Origin: Halopseudomonas sp002296055
GTDB lineage: Bacteria; Pseudomonadota; Gammaproteobacteria; Pseudomonadales; Pseudomonadaceae
Strand: one strand, 5' to 3'
DNA: 64,000 nucleotides
Assembly: GCF_050876985.1 (NCBI RefSeq)
Contig: NZ_JBPAPP010000001.1
Under the pieces are notes generated by a model. That model was not told the origin of the DNA. It worked only from the letters and a program-made list of their open reading frames with translations, and searched no databases. Both the position numbers and the translations under genes were made by a program. Shown piece after piece: positions 9,141-18,126 of this stretch (the first letter of the stretch is position 1; every line of letters begins with the position of its first letter).

Positions 9141-9216
9141 GGCGCACCCGACAGGATTCGAACCTGTGACCCCCGCCTTCGGAGGGCGGTACTCTATCCA
9201 GCTGAGCTACGGGTGC
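9140..9216 (-). tRNA. tRNA-Arg (anticodon CCG)
   Basis: Reading the minus strand, a full cloverleaf is visible. The 7-bp acceptor stem is GCACCCG with CGGGTGC. The D arm contains AGCTGGATA. The anticodon stem CCGCC/GGCGG holds the loop CTCCGAA, giving anticodon CCG. The T arm is ACAGG-TTCGAAT-CCTGT, and an encoded CCA follows the discriminator G. It decodes CGG. Such tRNA genes are common integration sites, and the SIR2 gene lies on its 3' side. Confidence 0.97.
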
Positions 9217-9443
9217 GTGATGTGGCTGCGCTCAATGCGACCAATGGCCGCAGCCCGTTAGCCGGTGGCTGGAATGGGCTGCGCTGCAGCGCGGCAATGA
9301 TACGCACTGCAGGCTTCTGCGTCCATGCCTGCCGGCCGATTCATTGGGCTGCGCGCGCCGTATGACACTTTGTTGGGTGTGGGTTTATCGGTATACTCGC
9401 GCACATTGTCCGGGCAATGCACTTGGGCTCACTACTTATAGCC

Positions 9444-9884
9444 ATGATGAGGATGCACAAGGTGATGACTTTGAAGAAGATTCTGCTGGCCTCGGCGGCC
9501 ATGCTGGCGGTGGTTGCCGGTAACGCTTTCGCGGCAACAGCGAACGAAGAGGCCATCGCGGAGCGTCTGAAACCTGTCGGTACCGTTTGCCTGGTTGGCG
9601 ATCCTTGCGCCGACGAAGTAGCCGGTGGTGGCGGTGCAGCGTCCGGTCCGCGTTCTGGTGCCGATATTGTTGGCAAATTCTGCTCTGCCTGCCACGGCAC
9701 TGGTGTTCTGGGTGCGCCCAAGGCCGGTGATACCGCTGCCTGGAGCGCGCGCCACGGTGGTGACCTGGACGAGCTGCTGAAAAACGCTATCGCCGGTCTG
9801 AATGCCATGCCGCCGAAAGGTACCTGTGCTGACTGCTCCGATGAAGAGCTGATGGCCGCGATCAAGGAAATGTCCGGTCTCTGA
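9444..9884 (+). CDS. cycB: Cytochrome c5 family protein
   Basis: This is a small periplasmic class I c-type cytochrome for electron transfer. A signal peptide (ending near GNAFA) precedes a mature domain with the heme motif CSACH and a C-terminal GLNAMPPKGTCADCSDEEL, where Met is the probable sixth ligand and the two extra Cys are typical of cytochrome c5. Several in-frame ATGs exist (9444, 9447, 9453, 9465) with no decisive ribosome binding site; all leave an intact signal peptide, so the start is uncertain by up to seven residues. The adjacent rep gene matches Pseudomonas synteny. A hairpin terminator follows. Confidence 0.88.
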   Translation: MMRMHKVMTLKKILLASAAMLAVVAGNAFAATANEEAIAERLKPVGTVCLVGDPCADEVAGGGGAASGPRSGADIVGKFCSACHGTGVLGAPKAGDTAAWSARHGGDLDELLKNAIAGLNAMPPKGTCADCSDEELMAAIKEMSGL

Positions 9885-9905
9885 TCAGACGTTCCGCGCT
9901 GTACT

Positions 9906-9938
9906 AAACGCCCCGCCCTGTGCGGGGCGTTTTGTTTT
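9906..9938 (+). terminator. Terminator between cytochrome c5 and rep
   Basis: A 9-bp stem, ACGCCCCGC (9908-9916) and GCGGGGCGT (9922-9930), has a 5-base loop and is followed by TTTGTTTT. The flanking AA/TT extends the stem. It serves the plus-strand cytochrome gene and may also act on the convergent rep gene. Confidence 0.85.
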
Positions 9939-11947
9939 CAGCTGCCTTTGAGCATATCCCGCAGGTTGGACAGCGCGGCCTTGCCGCGGGCCTGTTTCTG
10001 CTCCACCGGGGCTTCTTCGCTACCTTCCCATTCCAGATCTTCTGGCGGAATCTCGTCCAGAAAGCGGCTGGGCGCGCAGTCGATGATTTCACCAAACTGC
10101 CGGCGCTTGGCGGCAAAGGTGAAGGCCAAGGTTTTGCGTGCGCGGGTGATGCCCACATAGGCGAGGCGGCGCTCTTCTTCGACGCTGTCGGCTTCGATGC
10201 TGGAGCGGTGGGGCAGGATCTCTTCTTCCATGCCCATGATGAATACGTGCGGGTATTCCAGGCCCTTGGAGGCGTGCAGGGTCATGAGCTGGACGCGGTC
10301 GGAGTCTTCTTCTTCCTCCTGGCGCTCCAGCATGTCGCGCAGTACCAGTTTGGCGATGGCGTCTTCAATGGTGCTTTCGCCGCTCTCGTCTTTCTCCAGG
10401 ATGTTTTTCAGCGAGTCGATCAGAAACCAGACGTTACCCATGCGCTTGGCGGCAATCTCGTCGCTGGAGCAGTTCTGGCGAATCCAGTTTTCGTAATCCA
10501 GGTCCAGCACCATCTGCCGCAGGCCGCCAATTGGGTCGTCGCCGTAGCAATGCTTGCGGGCGCTGTCGAGCCAGGTGATAAAGCGCTGCAGGCGCTCGCT
10601 GTAGCGGGTGTCCAGGCGCTCGGCCAGGCCGGTCTCGCCGCAGGCCTGATGCATGCTGATCTGCCGCTCGTTGGCGTAGGTGCCGAGCTTTTCCAGGGTG
10701 GCCGGGCCAATCTCGCGGCGCGGTACGTTGATCACCCGCAGCAGAGCGTTGTCGTCATCCGGGTTGACCAGCAGACGCAGGTAAGACATCAGGTCCTTGA
10801 CCTCTTGCCGGCTGAAAAAGCTGGTGCCGCCCGACAGGTGATAAGGGATCTGGTGATGCTGTAGTTTCAGTTCGATCAACCGCGCCTGGTGGTTGCCGCG
10901 GTAGAGGATGGCAAACTCGCGCCAGGCGCGTTTGTGCTGGTGGTGCTGGTTCTGAATCTCGACCGCCACGCGCTCGGCTTCGGCCTCTTCATTGCGGCAA
11001 CGGATCACGCGCAGCGGCTCGCCGTACCCCAGCTCACTCCACAGCTGTTTTTCGAACACGTGGGGGTTGTTGGCGATCAGGGTGTTGGCCGCGCGCAGGA
11101 TGCGGCTGGTGGAGCGGTAGTTCTGCTCCAGCATCACTACCTTCAGGTGCGGAAAGTCTTCCTTGAGCAGCGCCAGGTTTTCCGGGCGCGCGCCGCGCCA
11201 GGCGTAGATCGACTGGTCGTCGTCGCCCACCACGGTAAAGCGTGCCTGGGTGCCGACCAGCATTTTGACCAGCAGGTATTGGCTGGCGTTGGTGTCTTGG
11301 TATTCGTCCACCAGCATGTAGCGAATGCGAAACTGCCATTTCTCCAGCACATCGGGGTTATCGCGAAACAGCACCACCGGGATCAGGATCAGGTCGTCAA
11401 AGTCCACCGCGTTGTAGGCCTTGAGCGTGCGCTGGTAGTGCATGTAGACGCTGGCGGCGGTCTGCTCCTGCGGGGTTTTGGCCTGGGCCAGCGCTTCGTC
11501 CGGCAGGATCAGGTCGTTCTTCCAGTTGGAGATTTGCGCCTGAATGCCCTCGATGCCGTCTTCGGCGCCGTAGTCCTTGTGCATCAGGTCGGTGATCAGC
11601 GCGGTGGCATCCTGCTGGTCAAAGATCGAGAAGCCGGGCTTGTAGCCCAGGCGCTGATGCTCCTTGCGGATGATGTTCAGCCCCAGGTTGTGGAAGGTCG
11701 AGACGGTCAGGCCGCGGGCGTCGGGCCCGCGCAGCAGTTGGCCGACCCGTTCTTTCATCTCGCGTGCGGCCTTGTTGGTGAAGGTCACGGCAATGATGTG
11801 CTGGGCGCGGATGCCGCATTCCTTCACCAGATAGGCGATCTTGCGGGTGATTACGCTGGTTTTGCCGCTGCCGGCCCCGGCCAGCACCAGCAGCGGTCCG
11901 CTGATGTACTCGACGGCTTCCTGTTGGCGGGGGTTGAGGCGTGACAC
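9938..11947 (-). CDS. rep: ATP-dependent DNA helicase Rep
   Basis: This 669-residue UvrD/Rep-type superfamily 1A helicase moves 3' to 5' on single-stranded DNA and helps forks through bound protein. Seen are the Q motif LNPRQQEAV, Walker A GAGSGKT, TFTNKAAREM (motif Ia), VDEYQDTN (motif II), GDDDQSIYAWRGA (motif III), LEQNYRST (motif IV), LMTLHASKGLEYPHV (motif V) and VGITRARKTL (motif VI). I place the start at a GTG (11947), giving VSRLNPRQQ as in other Rep proteins; AGGAG lies 10 bases upstream. The open frame extends 147 codons further, but that part has no family features. Confidence 0.95.
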   Translation of the reverse strand: MSRLNPRQQEAVEYISGPLLVLAGAGSGKTSVITRKIAYLVKECGIRAQHIIAVTFTNKAAREMKERVGQLLRGPDARGLTVSTFHNLGLNIIRKEHQRLGYKPGFSIFDQQDATALITDLMHKDYGAEDGIEGIQAQISNWKNDLILPDEALAQAKTPQEQTAASVYMHYQRTLKAYNAVDFDDLILIPVVLFRDNPDVLEKWQFRIRYMLVDEYQDTNASQYLLVKMLVGTQARFTVVGDDDQSIYAWRGARPENLALLKEDFPHLKVVMLEQNYRSTSRILRAANTLIANNPHVFEKQLWSELGYGEPLRVIRCRNEEAEAERVAVEIQNQHHQHKRAWREFAILYRGNHQARLIELKLQHHQIPYHLSGGTSFFSRQEVKDLMSYLRLLVNPDDDNALLRVINVPRREIGPATLEKLGTYANERQISMHQACGETGLAERLDTRYSERLQRFITWLDSARKHCYGDDPIGGLRQMVLDLDYENWIRQNCSSDEIAAKRMGNVWFLIDSLKNILEKDESGESTIEDAIAKLVLRDMLERQEEEEDSDRVQLMTLHASKGLEYPHVFIMGMEEEILPHRSSIEADSVEEERRLAYVGITRARKTLAFTFAAKRRQFGEIIDCAPSRFLDEIPPEDLEWEGSEEAPVEQKQARGKAALSNLRDMLKGS

Positions 11948-12102
11948 GGCGGCAATTCTCCTGGGGCAAGGGCGGCAAATGGTAGCAGCTTCGTTGCTGC
12001 CCTGCGTGCTGGCCAATTGCGACACTTGGTTATTGCCGCGATATTCGCTATAACTTGCTTCACAAAAGTGCTGTAGATGCTTAAATTTTAAAGATTCTTT
12101 AT

Positions 12103-12220
12103 TGGCAGGGTGCTTCACAGTCTGCCAGTCGTATCCTCGGCTTGACGTCGACCGGGCCAAAGAACCCCGGCAAATCAAGCAGATAGCTGCATAGTGGCTG
12201 TGCGGATAGGACTGTGAAGC
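12103..12220 (+). ncRNA. Possible structured 5' leader of the GGDEF-EAL gene
   Basis: Nested complementary arms lie just upstream of the next gene. P1 pairs GCTTCACAGTC (12112-12122) with GACTGTGAAGC (12210-12220). Inside it, GCTTGA (12140-12145) pairs with TCAAGC (12175-12180), and inside that CCGGG (12152-12156) pairs with CCCGG (12166-12170). A competing hairpin, TGGCAG (12103-12108) with CTGCCA (12122-12127), would break P1. It matches no riboswitch class I can recall. The rest of the 300-base gap between rep and this gene holds nothing else I can name. Confidence 0.35.
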
Positions 12221-12247
12221 TTGTTCCGCCCCAGGGGAGATCGCCGT

Positions 12248-13954
12248 TTGAGCGATGACAGACCAACACAGCGAGTAGTCTTGCTGGATACCGATCACGG
12301 CGCCTATGTGCAGCTGTGTCGTCGGTTGGCCGTGGTTGGTCGCTTGCCATTCAGCCTGGAGCGCGCCGAAGACTGGCACCAACTGCAAACCCTGATCAAT
12401 GACGGCGAGGTGCAGGCCGTGCTGGCGCGTTCAGACAGCCTGTCGCTGCTGCAGGACTGCGGTGTGCCGGTTATCCACCTTGCCAGCGAGCCCGACTTTT
12501 CTTCCCTTGGCAGCGGCCTTAACGACACCCTCTGGGATCAATCATCGGCCAGCGAGATCATTCGCTGCTGCCAGTACGCCATGGAGCGCCATCGCCTGCG
12601 TGGCGCACTGGACCGCGCGGCCAGCTATGACCCGCTGACCGGGACCTGCAACCGCCAGATGCTGCAGGATCGGCTCAAGCAGGGTATGCGCCGGGCACTG
12701 CGCAGCAACCAGCCGCTGGCGGTTCTCTGCGTTGATATCGACAACTTCCGCCACGTTAACGATAGCCTTGGGCACAGCGCCGGTGACGCCATCATCTGTG
12801 AGGTGGTGGACCGTCTGCGTGGCGTGCTGCGCAATACCGACACCATCGGTCGCATGGGCAGCGACGAGTTTGCCCTGGTGATCGAGGATTATTCGTCCTC
12901 CAGCAACCTGCTGCAGATTGCGCAAAAGATTATCAGCGAGCTGGCCGAGCCCTTTACCGTCAACAACGAAGGCTTGCTGCTGGGTTGCAGCGTGGGCATC
13001 GCTACCTATCCCGAAGGTGGGCAGACGGTGGACAGCCTGTTGCTGCATGCCAACCTGGCAATGTTGCAGGCCAAAGGGCAGCGCGGCTGCAGCTTTCATT
13101 TCTACGACGAGCGCATCAACCTGCAGGCGCACAGCCTGATCGAGTTTGAGGCGTCGTTGCGCCAGGCCCTGCGCCGCAGCGAGTTTGAGCTGCACTATCA
13201 GCCGCGGGTGGACTTGGGTAGCGGGCAGATTGTCGGCCTGGAAGGGCTGATCCGCTGGCGACACCCCGAGCGCGGCCTGCTGGGGCCGGGCGAGTTTATT
13301 CCGCTGGCCGAGGAAACCGGTCTGATCGTGCCGATGGGCTACTGGGTGATTGCCCGCGCCTGTCATGACCTGGCCCGCATGCAAAAGCGCGGCATGGCGC
13401 CGGTGCACGTGGCGGTCAATATGTCTTTCCGGCAGTTTCAGGACAGCCGGCTGCTGTCGACGGTGAAGCGCCTGGTTGAGCGTACGGGCATTGACCCGCA
13501 CTGGCTGGAGTTTGAGCTGACCGAAACCGCGGTGATGCAGCAGCCCGAGCAGGTGTTGATGACCATGGACGGTATGACCGGCCTGGGGCTGCGGTTTTCA
13601 CTGGATGACTTCGGCACCGGTTTCTCTTCCTTCGTGCATCTGCATAGCCTGCCGATCAACCTGCTGAAGATTGATCGTGGCTTCGTCAAGGCAATCGCCC
13701 AGCGCCCGGCGGATCGCCAGCTGGTCGGCGCGATGATCGAGATGGGTCACAGCCTGGGGCTGGAGGTGGTGGCCGAGGGCGTGGAGCAGCGCGAGCAGCT
13801 GGATATCCTGCGCAGCCTGGGCTGCGATCAGGTGCAGGGCTTCTTTATCAGCCCGGCGCTGCCGTTCGATGAGCTGTGCTACTTCATGGACGCCTACCAG
13901 GTTGGGCGTGACGAGCCTCGGTCGTCCAGCGGCGTGGTGTCGCTGCTGTCCTGA
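12248..13954 (+). CDS. GGDEF-EAL cyclic-di-GMP signalling protein with degenerate receiver-like N-terminus
   Basis: This 568-residue cytoplasmic protein has an N-terminal segment (about 1-110) that resembles a receiver domain. A GGDEF domain follows, with active-site motif GSDEF (about 204-208) and an RNTD I-site five residues before it. Then comes an EAL domain with EGLIRWRHP (about 332-340), ELTETAV and DDFGTGFSS. The GGDEF second Gly is Ser, so cyclase activity may be weak; the EAL catalytic residues look present, so phosphodiesterase activity is the better guess. I chose the TTG at 12248 because GGGGAG lies 8 bases upstream; no ATG start fits better. No membrane segment is seen. Confidence 0.88.
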   Translation: MSDDRPTQRVVLLDTDHGAYVQLCRRLAVVGRLPFSLERAEDWHQLQTLINDGEVQAVLARSDSLSLLQDCGVPVIHLASEPDFSSLGSGLNDTLWDQSSASEIIRCCQYAMERHRLRGALDRAASYDPLTGTCNRQMLQDRLKQGMRRALRSNQPLAVLCVDIDNFRHVNDSLGHSAGDAIICEVVDRLRGVLRNTDTIGRMGSDEFALVIEDYSSSSNLLQIAQKIISELAEPFTVNNEGLLLGCSVGIATYPEGGQTVDSLLLHANLAMLQAKGQRGCSFHFYDERINLQAHSLIEFEASLRQALRRSEFELHYQPRVDLGSGQIVGLEGLIRWRHPERGLLGPGEFIPLAEETGLIVPMGYWVIARACHDLARMQKRGMAPVHVAVNMSFRQFQDSRLLSTVKRLVERTGIDPHWLEFELTETAVMQQPEQVLMTMDGMTGLGLRFSLDDFGTGFSSFVHLHSLPINLLKIDRGFVKAIAQRPADRQLVGAMIEMGHSLGLEVVAEGVEQREQLDILRSLGCDQVQGFFISPALPFDELCYFMDAYQVGRDEPRSSSGVVSLLS

Positions 13955-13961
13955 TATGTCA

Positions 13962-13980
13962 GGCGGCGACTTGCGCCGCC
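13962..13980. terminator. Hairpin between convergent genes
   Basis: A perfect 7-bp GC stem, GGCGGCG (13962-13968) and CGCCGCC (13974-13980), with a 5-base loop lies between the convergent GGDEF-EAL and oxygenase genes. It is followed by pyrimidine-rich sequence but no clean T run. Confidence 0.5.
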
Positions 13981-14018
13981 CACTCTCCTCTTCCTTCACA
14001 TGGTGTGACTGCGCCAGC

Positions 14019-14987
14019 TCAGGCGTTGGCAGCCTGTTGCACGCCGTAGGTACGGTGGTACATCTCAACCAGGTGCTCGCCGCTGGTGCACGACGCGTAG
14101 CGAGGTTGCTCCCCTGCCGGCACGGTGCCTGGCAGCGCTTCGATACGGGCCAGAAAGTGCGGCTCGAAGAAGAACGGAATCGAGTAACGCGGCTGGCCGC
14201 CAGAGTGCACATTGCGCACCCGGTGCAGGGTGGAAAGGTACAGGTCATTGGTCCAACGCGGGATCATGTCGCCCAGGTTGACCACAAAGGTGCCTTCAAT
14301 CGGCGTGGCCGGCGCCCAGCTGCCGTTAGGCAGACGGACTTCCAAACCACCGTGCTGATCCTGCGCCAGAATGGTCACAGCGCCCCAGTCGGTATGAGCC
14401 CCGGCGCCGAAGGTACGCTCATCGGCGTCGGCCGGATGCATGGGGTAGCGAATCATCCGCAGTGACACCATCGGGTCGATGCAATCGGCGTCAAAGTGAT
14501 GCTCATCCAACCCCAGCGACAGGGCAATCAGCTGCATCAGCCGGCACGACAGGCGCAGCATCTCGGCGCTGTATTGCGCGCATTGGGCTTTGGCGTGCGG
14601 TACCTCAGCCGGCCACTGACTGGGGCCGTAGCCGTGATAGCCAGCCAGAGCGTAAGGGTGCTCGGCCGGATACTCCATGCCGCACTGAAAGCTCTCTTTC
14701 ACATCCGGATGGGCATTGGCGTCCAGGGTTTGCGCGCCGGTGGTCTCGTAGCCGCGCATATCCGCGCTGTTGAGCACCGACAGCACCTGTTTGGAGCTCT
14801 CAGGCACCGCCATCAGCTCGGCGGCCAGCGCAAACTGGCGCGCGACCTGCTCGGCGGCAACACCGTGGTTGCGGATATAGAAAAAGCCGGTGTGCATGGC
14901 GGCCTGGCGAATGGCGGCGGCAACCTCGGCGCTGCGGGCGGCGCCCGGCGTCAGGGCGGCGGTCAGGTCGATCACGGGAATGGACAT
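14019..14987 (-). CDS. Isopenicillin N synthase-like 2-oxoglutarate/Fe(II) oxygenase
   Basis: This 322-residue protein has the N-terminal DIOX_N pattern (IPVIDLTAAL, FFYIRNHGV) and the C-terminal 2OG-Fe(II) domain. The iron ligands are in AHTDWG (His, Asp) and LHRVRN (His); the 2-oxoglutarate-binding pair is in RYSIPFF (Arg, Ser). Family members hydroxylate or desaturate small molecules in the cytosol; the substrate here is unknown. I chose the ATG at 14987 (MSIPVIDL), which has GGAG upstream and begins the domain. A LysR gene starts about 110 bases away on the other strand and probably regulates it. Confidence 0.85.
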   Translation of the reverse strand: MSIPVIDLTAALTPGAARSAEVAAAIRQAAMHTGFFYIRNHGVAAEQVARQFALAAELMAVPESSKQVLSVLNSADMRGYETTGAQTLDANAHPDVKESFQCGMEYPAEHPYALAGYHGYGPSQWPAEVPHAKAQCAQYSAEMLRLSCRLMQLIALSLGLDEHHFDADCIDPMVSLRMIRYPMHPADADERTFGAGAHTDWGAVTILAQDQHGGLEVRLPNGSWAPATPIEGTFVVNLGDMIPRWTNDLYLSTLHRVRNVHSGGQPRYSIPFFFEPHFLARIEALPGTVPAGEQPRYASCTSGEHLVEMYHRTYGVQQAANA

Positions 14988-15095
14988 GGGGTGGCGCTCC
15001 GTTGATGGGGTGGATGCCGCCAATCTAGTCGCGCTAAAGTGATTGCGATAGCGCATAATTTTTCAATGCCCGTTCTAAAAAACGCAACAGACCCT

Positions 15096-16013
15096 ATGCA
15101 TATTCATTCTCGCGCCATTGTTTACTTCGACATGATTCGCCGCTGCGGCTCTATCCGCGCTGCTGCGCGGCAGTTGCATGTCACCGCCTCGGCGGTTAAC
15201 CGCCAGTTGTTGCTGCTGGAGGACGAGTTTGGGGCGCCCCTGTTTGAGCGCCTGCGCAGCGGTCTGCAGCTGACGGCCGCGGGCGAGGCCTTTGCACGTC
15301 ATGTCATCCATGTGTTGCAGGATGCCAAGCGCCTGGAGAACGAGCTGGATGCCCTGCGCGGGCTGCGGCGAGGCCGTGTGGTGATGCAGTTGGTGGCGGC
15401 CGGGGTGATCTCCTCGATGCTGCCGCCGCTGTTGCAGCGCATGCGTGAGCGCTATCCGCAGATTGCCCTGCAGGTGGATGTCAGCTCGGTAGCGCAGGCC
15501 AGTGATGCCTTGCTGCAGGGTGAGGCTGATGTGCTGTTGGGCTTTGTGCCGCGTCACCCGGAGCTGACTCAGTGCGCCACGGCGCGCTTTGACTTCGGGG
15601 CGGTCATGGCGCCGACGCATCCGCTCGCCACGCGCCGCAGCCTGAACTTTGCCGACTGTGCGGCCTATCCGCTGATTCTGCCTACGCCCCAGGTCACCGG
15701 CACCTGGAATGCGGTCGCGCCCTTGCTGGCCGCGCTGGAGCAACCGCCGCAGGTGGCGCTGGAGGCCGGCTCGATCGAGCTGATGAAGGAAATGGCCGCC
15801 GCCGGGGTGGGTATCTCGGTGCAAAATCGGCTGGGCATCGAGCGTGATCTGGCCAGCGGGCGACTGGTGCTGATTCCGCTGACGAGCCCCGGCGGGCTGT
15901 ACGCAGACCTTAGTATCTACGTGCGCGCCGGGCGCGCCCTGCCGCCGGCGGTGGATGCGCTGGTGCGCATGGCAACCGAGGAGCTGGTGCGGCTGGCTGA
16001 TCAGGCTACTTGA
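15096..16013 (+). CDS. LysR-family transcriptional regulator
   Basis: This regulator has an N-terminal winged helix-turn-helix (IRAAARQLHVTASAVNRQLLLLEDEFGAPLF) and a C-terminal periplasmic-binding-like effector domain. The start is taken at ATG 15096 (MHIHSRAIVYFDMIRR); an upstream ATG at 15066 is possible but has no better ribosome binding site. It is divergent from the 2OG-Fe(II) oxygenase gene, the classic arrangement for a LysR protein and its target. The effector is unknown. Confidence 0.86.
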   Translation: MHIHSRAIVYFDMIRRCGSIRAAARQLHVTASAVNRQLLLLEDEFGAPLFERLRSGLQLTAAGEAFARHVIHVLQDAKRLENELDALRGLRRGRVVMQLVAAGVISSMLPPLLQRMRERYPQIALQVDVSSVAQASDALLQGEADVLLGFVPRHPELTQCATARFDFGAVMAPTHPLATRRSLNFADCAAYPLILPTPQVTGTWNAVAPLLAALEQPPQVALEAGSIELMKEMAAAGVGISVQNRLGIERDLASGRLVLIPLTSPGGLYADLSIYVRAGRALPPAVDALVRMATEELVRLADQAT

Positions 16014-16016
16014 GGA

Positions 16017-17531
16017 TCAGGCCGCTCCCTGCGGCTGACGATCCAACTGCCGGTACTGCAGCGCCTCGGCCAGGTGCGCGCGTTCTATGCGCGATACGCC
16101 TGCCAGGTCAGCCAGGGTGCGCGCTACCTTGAGCACCCGGTGGCTGGCGCGTCGCGATAGCCCCAGACGCTCGACCGCCTGTTCCAGCCAAGCACCGTCT
16201 GCTTCTGTCAGTGCGCATTGCTGTTGCAGGCCAGCCAGGTCCAGGTGGGCGTTCAGGCATTGCTGGCGCTGTTGCTGCCGTAGCCTCGCGGCGGCTACCT
16301 GGGCCGCGGCGGTGGCGGTGTCTGGTTCACCCCGTTCGGCCTGCCCGGTCAGCTTGAACGGCTCGTTGCGCATCGCCAGATGCAGGTCAATGCGATCGAG
16401 CAAGGGGCCGGACAGCTTGCTGCGATAGCGCTGAATCTGCTCCGGGGTGCAGCGGCAGCGCGCCGACGGATCACCTTGATAGCCGCAGGGGCAGGGGTTC
16501 ATCGCCGCTACCAGCTGAAAGCGCGCGGGGAAGCGCAGTTGCTCGCGGGCGCGGGCGATGTGGATGCTGCCGGACTCCAGCGGCTCGCGCAGCATCTCCA
16601 GCACCTTGCGATCAAACTCCGGCAATTCGTCCAGAAACAGCACGCCGTTATGCGCCTGGCTGATCTCGCCCGGACGGGGTTGGCTGCCGCCGCCAACCAG
16701 TGCGGCGGCCGATGCACCATGGTGGGGCGCGCGAAACGGTCGACCTGGCCAGGCCAGCAGCGGGCTGCGTTCGCAGACGGATTGGATCGCCGCGACTTCC
16801 AGTGCTTCGTGCTCCTGCAGCGGCGGCAGAATGCCTGGCAGGCGGCTGGCCAGCAGGGTTTTCCCGGTGCCTGGCGGCCCAAAAAGCAACAGATTATGGC
16901 CGCCAGCCGCGGCAACGATCAGCGCGCGCTTGGCCTGCTCCTGGCCCTGCACTTCGGCCAGCTCGGCCACTGCCGGAGGTGGCGGTGGCGTCACCGTGGG
17001 CAGCGGCGCCAGTGCCTCCTCGCCGCGCAGATGGGCGCATAGCGCGAGCAGATGTTCGGCGGCGATCAGCTCCACGCCGTCAACCAGAGCCGCTTCTGCT
17101 GCGTTGGCGCGCGGTAGAATCAGCCGGCGCCCAGCGTTGCGGCAGGCCAGTGCGACCGGCAGTACACCCTGCACGGGGCGCAGCTCACCCGATAGCGCCA
17201 GTTCGCCGATGCACTCGCAACCCTCCAGCGCCGCAGCGGGAATCTGCCCGCTGGCCGCCAGCAGCCCGAGAGCGATGGCCAGGTCAAAGCGGCCACCTTC
17301 CTTGGGCAGGTCGGCGGGGGCCAGGCTGATGGTAATGCGACGGCTGCCGGGAAATTCCAGCTGAGCGTTCTGCAGGGCACTGCGGACGCGGTCTTTGCTT
17401 TCGCGCACGGCAGTTTCAGGCAGCCCGACCAGGGTCAGGCTGGGCATGCCGTTGGCCAGGTGCACTTCAACGCTGACGGCGGGGGCGTCGATACCCAGGC
17501 GGGCACGACTATGGACGATAGCCAGGGACAT
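16017..17531 (-). CDS. comM: YifB/ComM family Mg-chelatase-like AAA+ ATPase
   Basis: This 504-residue protein has an N-terminal Lon-protease-like fold (about 1-170) followed by a Mg-chelatase AAA+ domain with Walker A GPPGTGKT and Walker B VLFLDELPEF, then a C-terminal Mg_chelatase_C helical part (LGLSRRASHRVLKVARTLADL). ComM is a hexameric helicase that promotes branch migration during natural transformation. I take the ATG at 17531 (MSLAIVHSR), which has GGAG 5 bases upstream; a GTG two codons earlier is possible. The neighbouring ubiK-glnK-amtB is the usual Pseudomonas context. Confidence 0.93.
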   Translation of the reverse strand: MSLAIVHSRARLGIDAPAVSVEVHLANGMPSLTLVGLPETAVRESKDRVRSALQNAQLEFPGSRRITISLAPADLPKEGGRFDLAIALGLLAASGQIPAAALEGCECIGELALSGELRPVQGVLPVALACRNAGRRLILPRANAAEAALVDGVELIAAEHLLALCAHLRGEEALAPLPTVTPPPPPAVAELAEVQGQEQAKRALIVAAAGGHNLLLFGPPGTGKTLLASRLPGILPPLQEHEALEVAAIQSVCERSPLLAWPGRPFRAPHHGASAAALVGGGSQPRPGEISQAHNGVLFLDELPEFDRKVLEMLREPLESGSIHIARAREQLRFPARFQLVAAMNPCPCGYQGDPSARCRCTPEQIQRYRSKLSGPLLDRIDLHLAMRNEPFKLTGQAERGEPDTATAAAQVAAARLRQQQRQQCLNAHLDLAGLQQQCALTEADGAWLEQAVERLGLSRRASHRVLKVARTLADLAGVSRIERAHLAEALQYRQLDRQPQGAA

Positions 17532-17578
17532 GATCACTCCATGATCAGTGTGGCCTGATACTGCCGAGGGTCAGGCGG

Positions 17579-17824
17579 TTATTGCGATTGGGCTTCCAGT
17601 TCGCTGACGCGCTGCTCCAGCGCTTCGAGTCGCTCGCGGGTGCGCATCAGCACCGCTTGCTGGGTTTCAAATTCGTCCCGGCTGACCACATCCAGCTTGG
17701 ACAGGGCGCTTTGCAGCAATGCCTTGAGGTGTTTTTCGACCTCAGGGCCGGGCAGGCCACCCTCGTTCAACAGCAGGCGTGAGGCCTGAGCGCTGAGGGT
17801 ATCTATCACCAGTTTGTGCAGCAT
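17579..17824 (-). CDS. ubiK: Ubiquinone biosynthesis accessory factor UbiK
   Basis: This 81-residue BMFP-domain protein has an amphipathic N-terminus (MLHKLVIDTLSAQASRLL) and a C-terminal coiled coil (LMRTRERLEALEQRVSELEAQ) that forms trimers and can bind lipid. UbiK assists the soluble Ubi complex that hydroxylates the quinone ring. I chose the start at MLHKLV (17824); the longer open frame adds an arginine- and cysteine-rich stretch not seen in the family. It lies just upstream of comM on the same strand. Confidence 0.88.
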   Translation of the reverse strand: MLHKLVIDTLSAQASRLLLNEGGLPGPEVEKHLKALLQSALSKLDVVSRDEFETQQAVLMRTRERLEALEQRVSELEAQSQ

Positions 17825-17923
17825 GGGCAGGTCTCTGCGGGAAAGGTCAATGGCTGGCCAGTGTAACACGCAAGCAGCGCCGCGCCGCACTTGTGCGTCC
17901 TTTGTGCACGCGCACTACGGGTA

Positions 17924-17940
17924 TGCACTATGCTGGTGCA
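17924..17940 (+). promoter_or_regulatory. NtrC-type enhancer site
   Basis: TGCACTATGCTGGTGCA matches the NtrC consensus (GCAC, seven bases, GTGC) with an extended 6-bp inverted repeat, ATGCAC and GTGCAT. It lies about 90 bases upstream of a sigma54-like -24/-12 element and ahead of glnK-amtB, a standard NtrC target. The rest of the stretch 17825-18126 contains that promoter and no gene. Confidence 0.8.
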
Positions 17941-18014
17941 TGAAACGGCCGCTGTTTTCATGCTGGCTTCGCCGTTGTCGAATAAGTTATTGAAATTAAT
18001 AGATAAACCTAAAT

Positions 18015-18030
18015 TGGCAGACTTTCTGCA
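18015..18030 (+). promoter_or_regulatory. Sigma54 (-24/-12) promoter of the glnK-amtB transcript
   Basis: TGGCAGACTTTCTGCA has the invariant GG (18016-18017) and GC (18028-18029) exactly ten bases apart, close to the consensus TGGCAC-N5-TTGCA. Transcription would begin near 18041, leaving about 340 bases before glnK, which include the 65-codon ORF at 18127. Confidence 0.78.
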
Positions 18031-18126
18031 GTGCATGCTGCAGCTGAATCCGACAGCGCATCCCATAACGGGGCACGCGGTCGGCGCACAGCCAGAATCG
18101 TGAGCGATCACATCGGGAGCACAATA

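Noticed and set aside
9920..11944. Long plus-strand open frames (314 and 351 codons) opposite rep
   Set aside because: They lie wholly antisense to the motif-complete rep gene, have hydrophobic low-complexity composition and no family motif; they are high-GC shadow frames.
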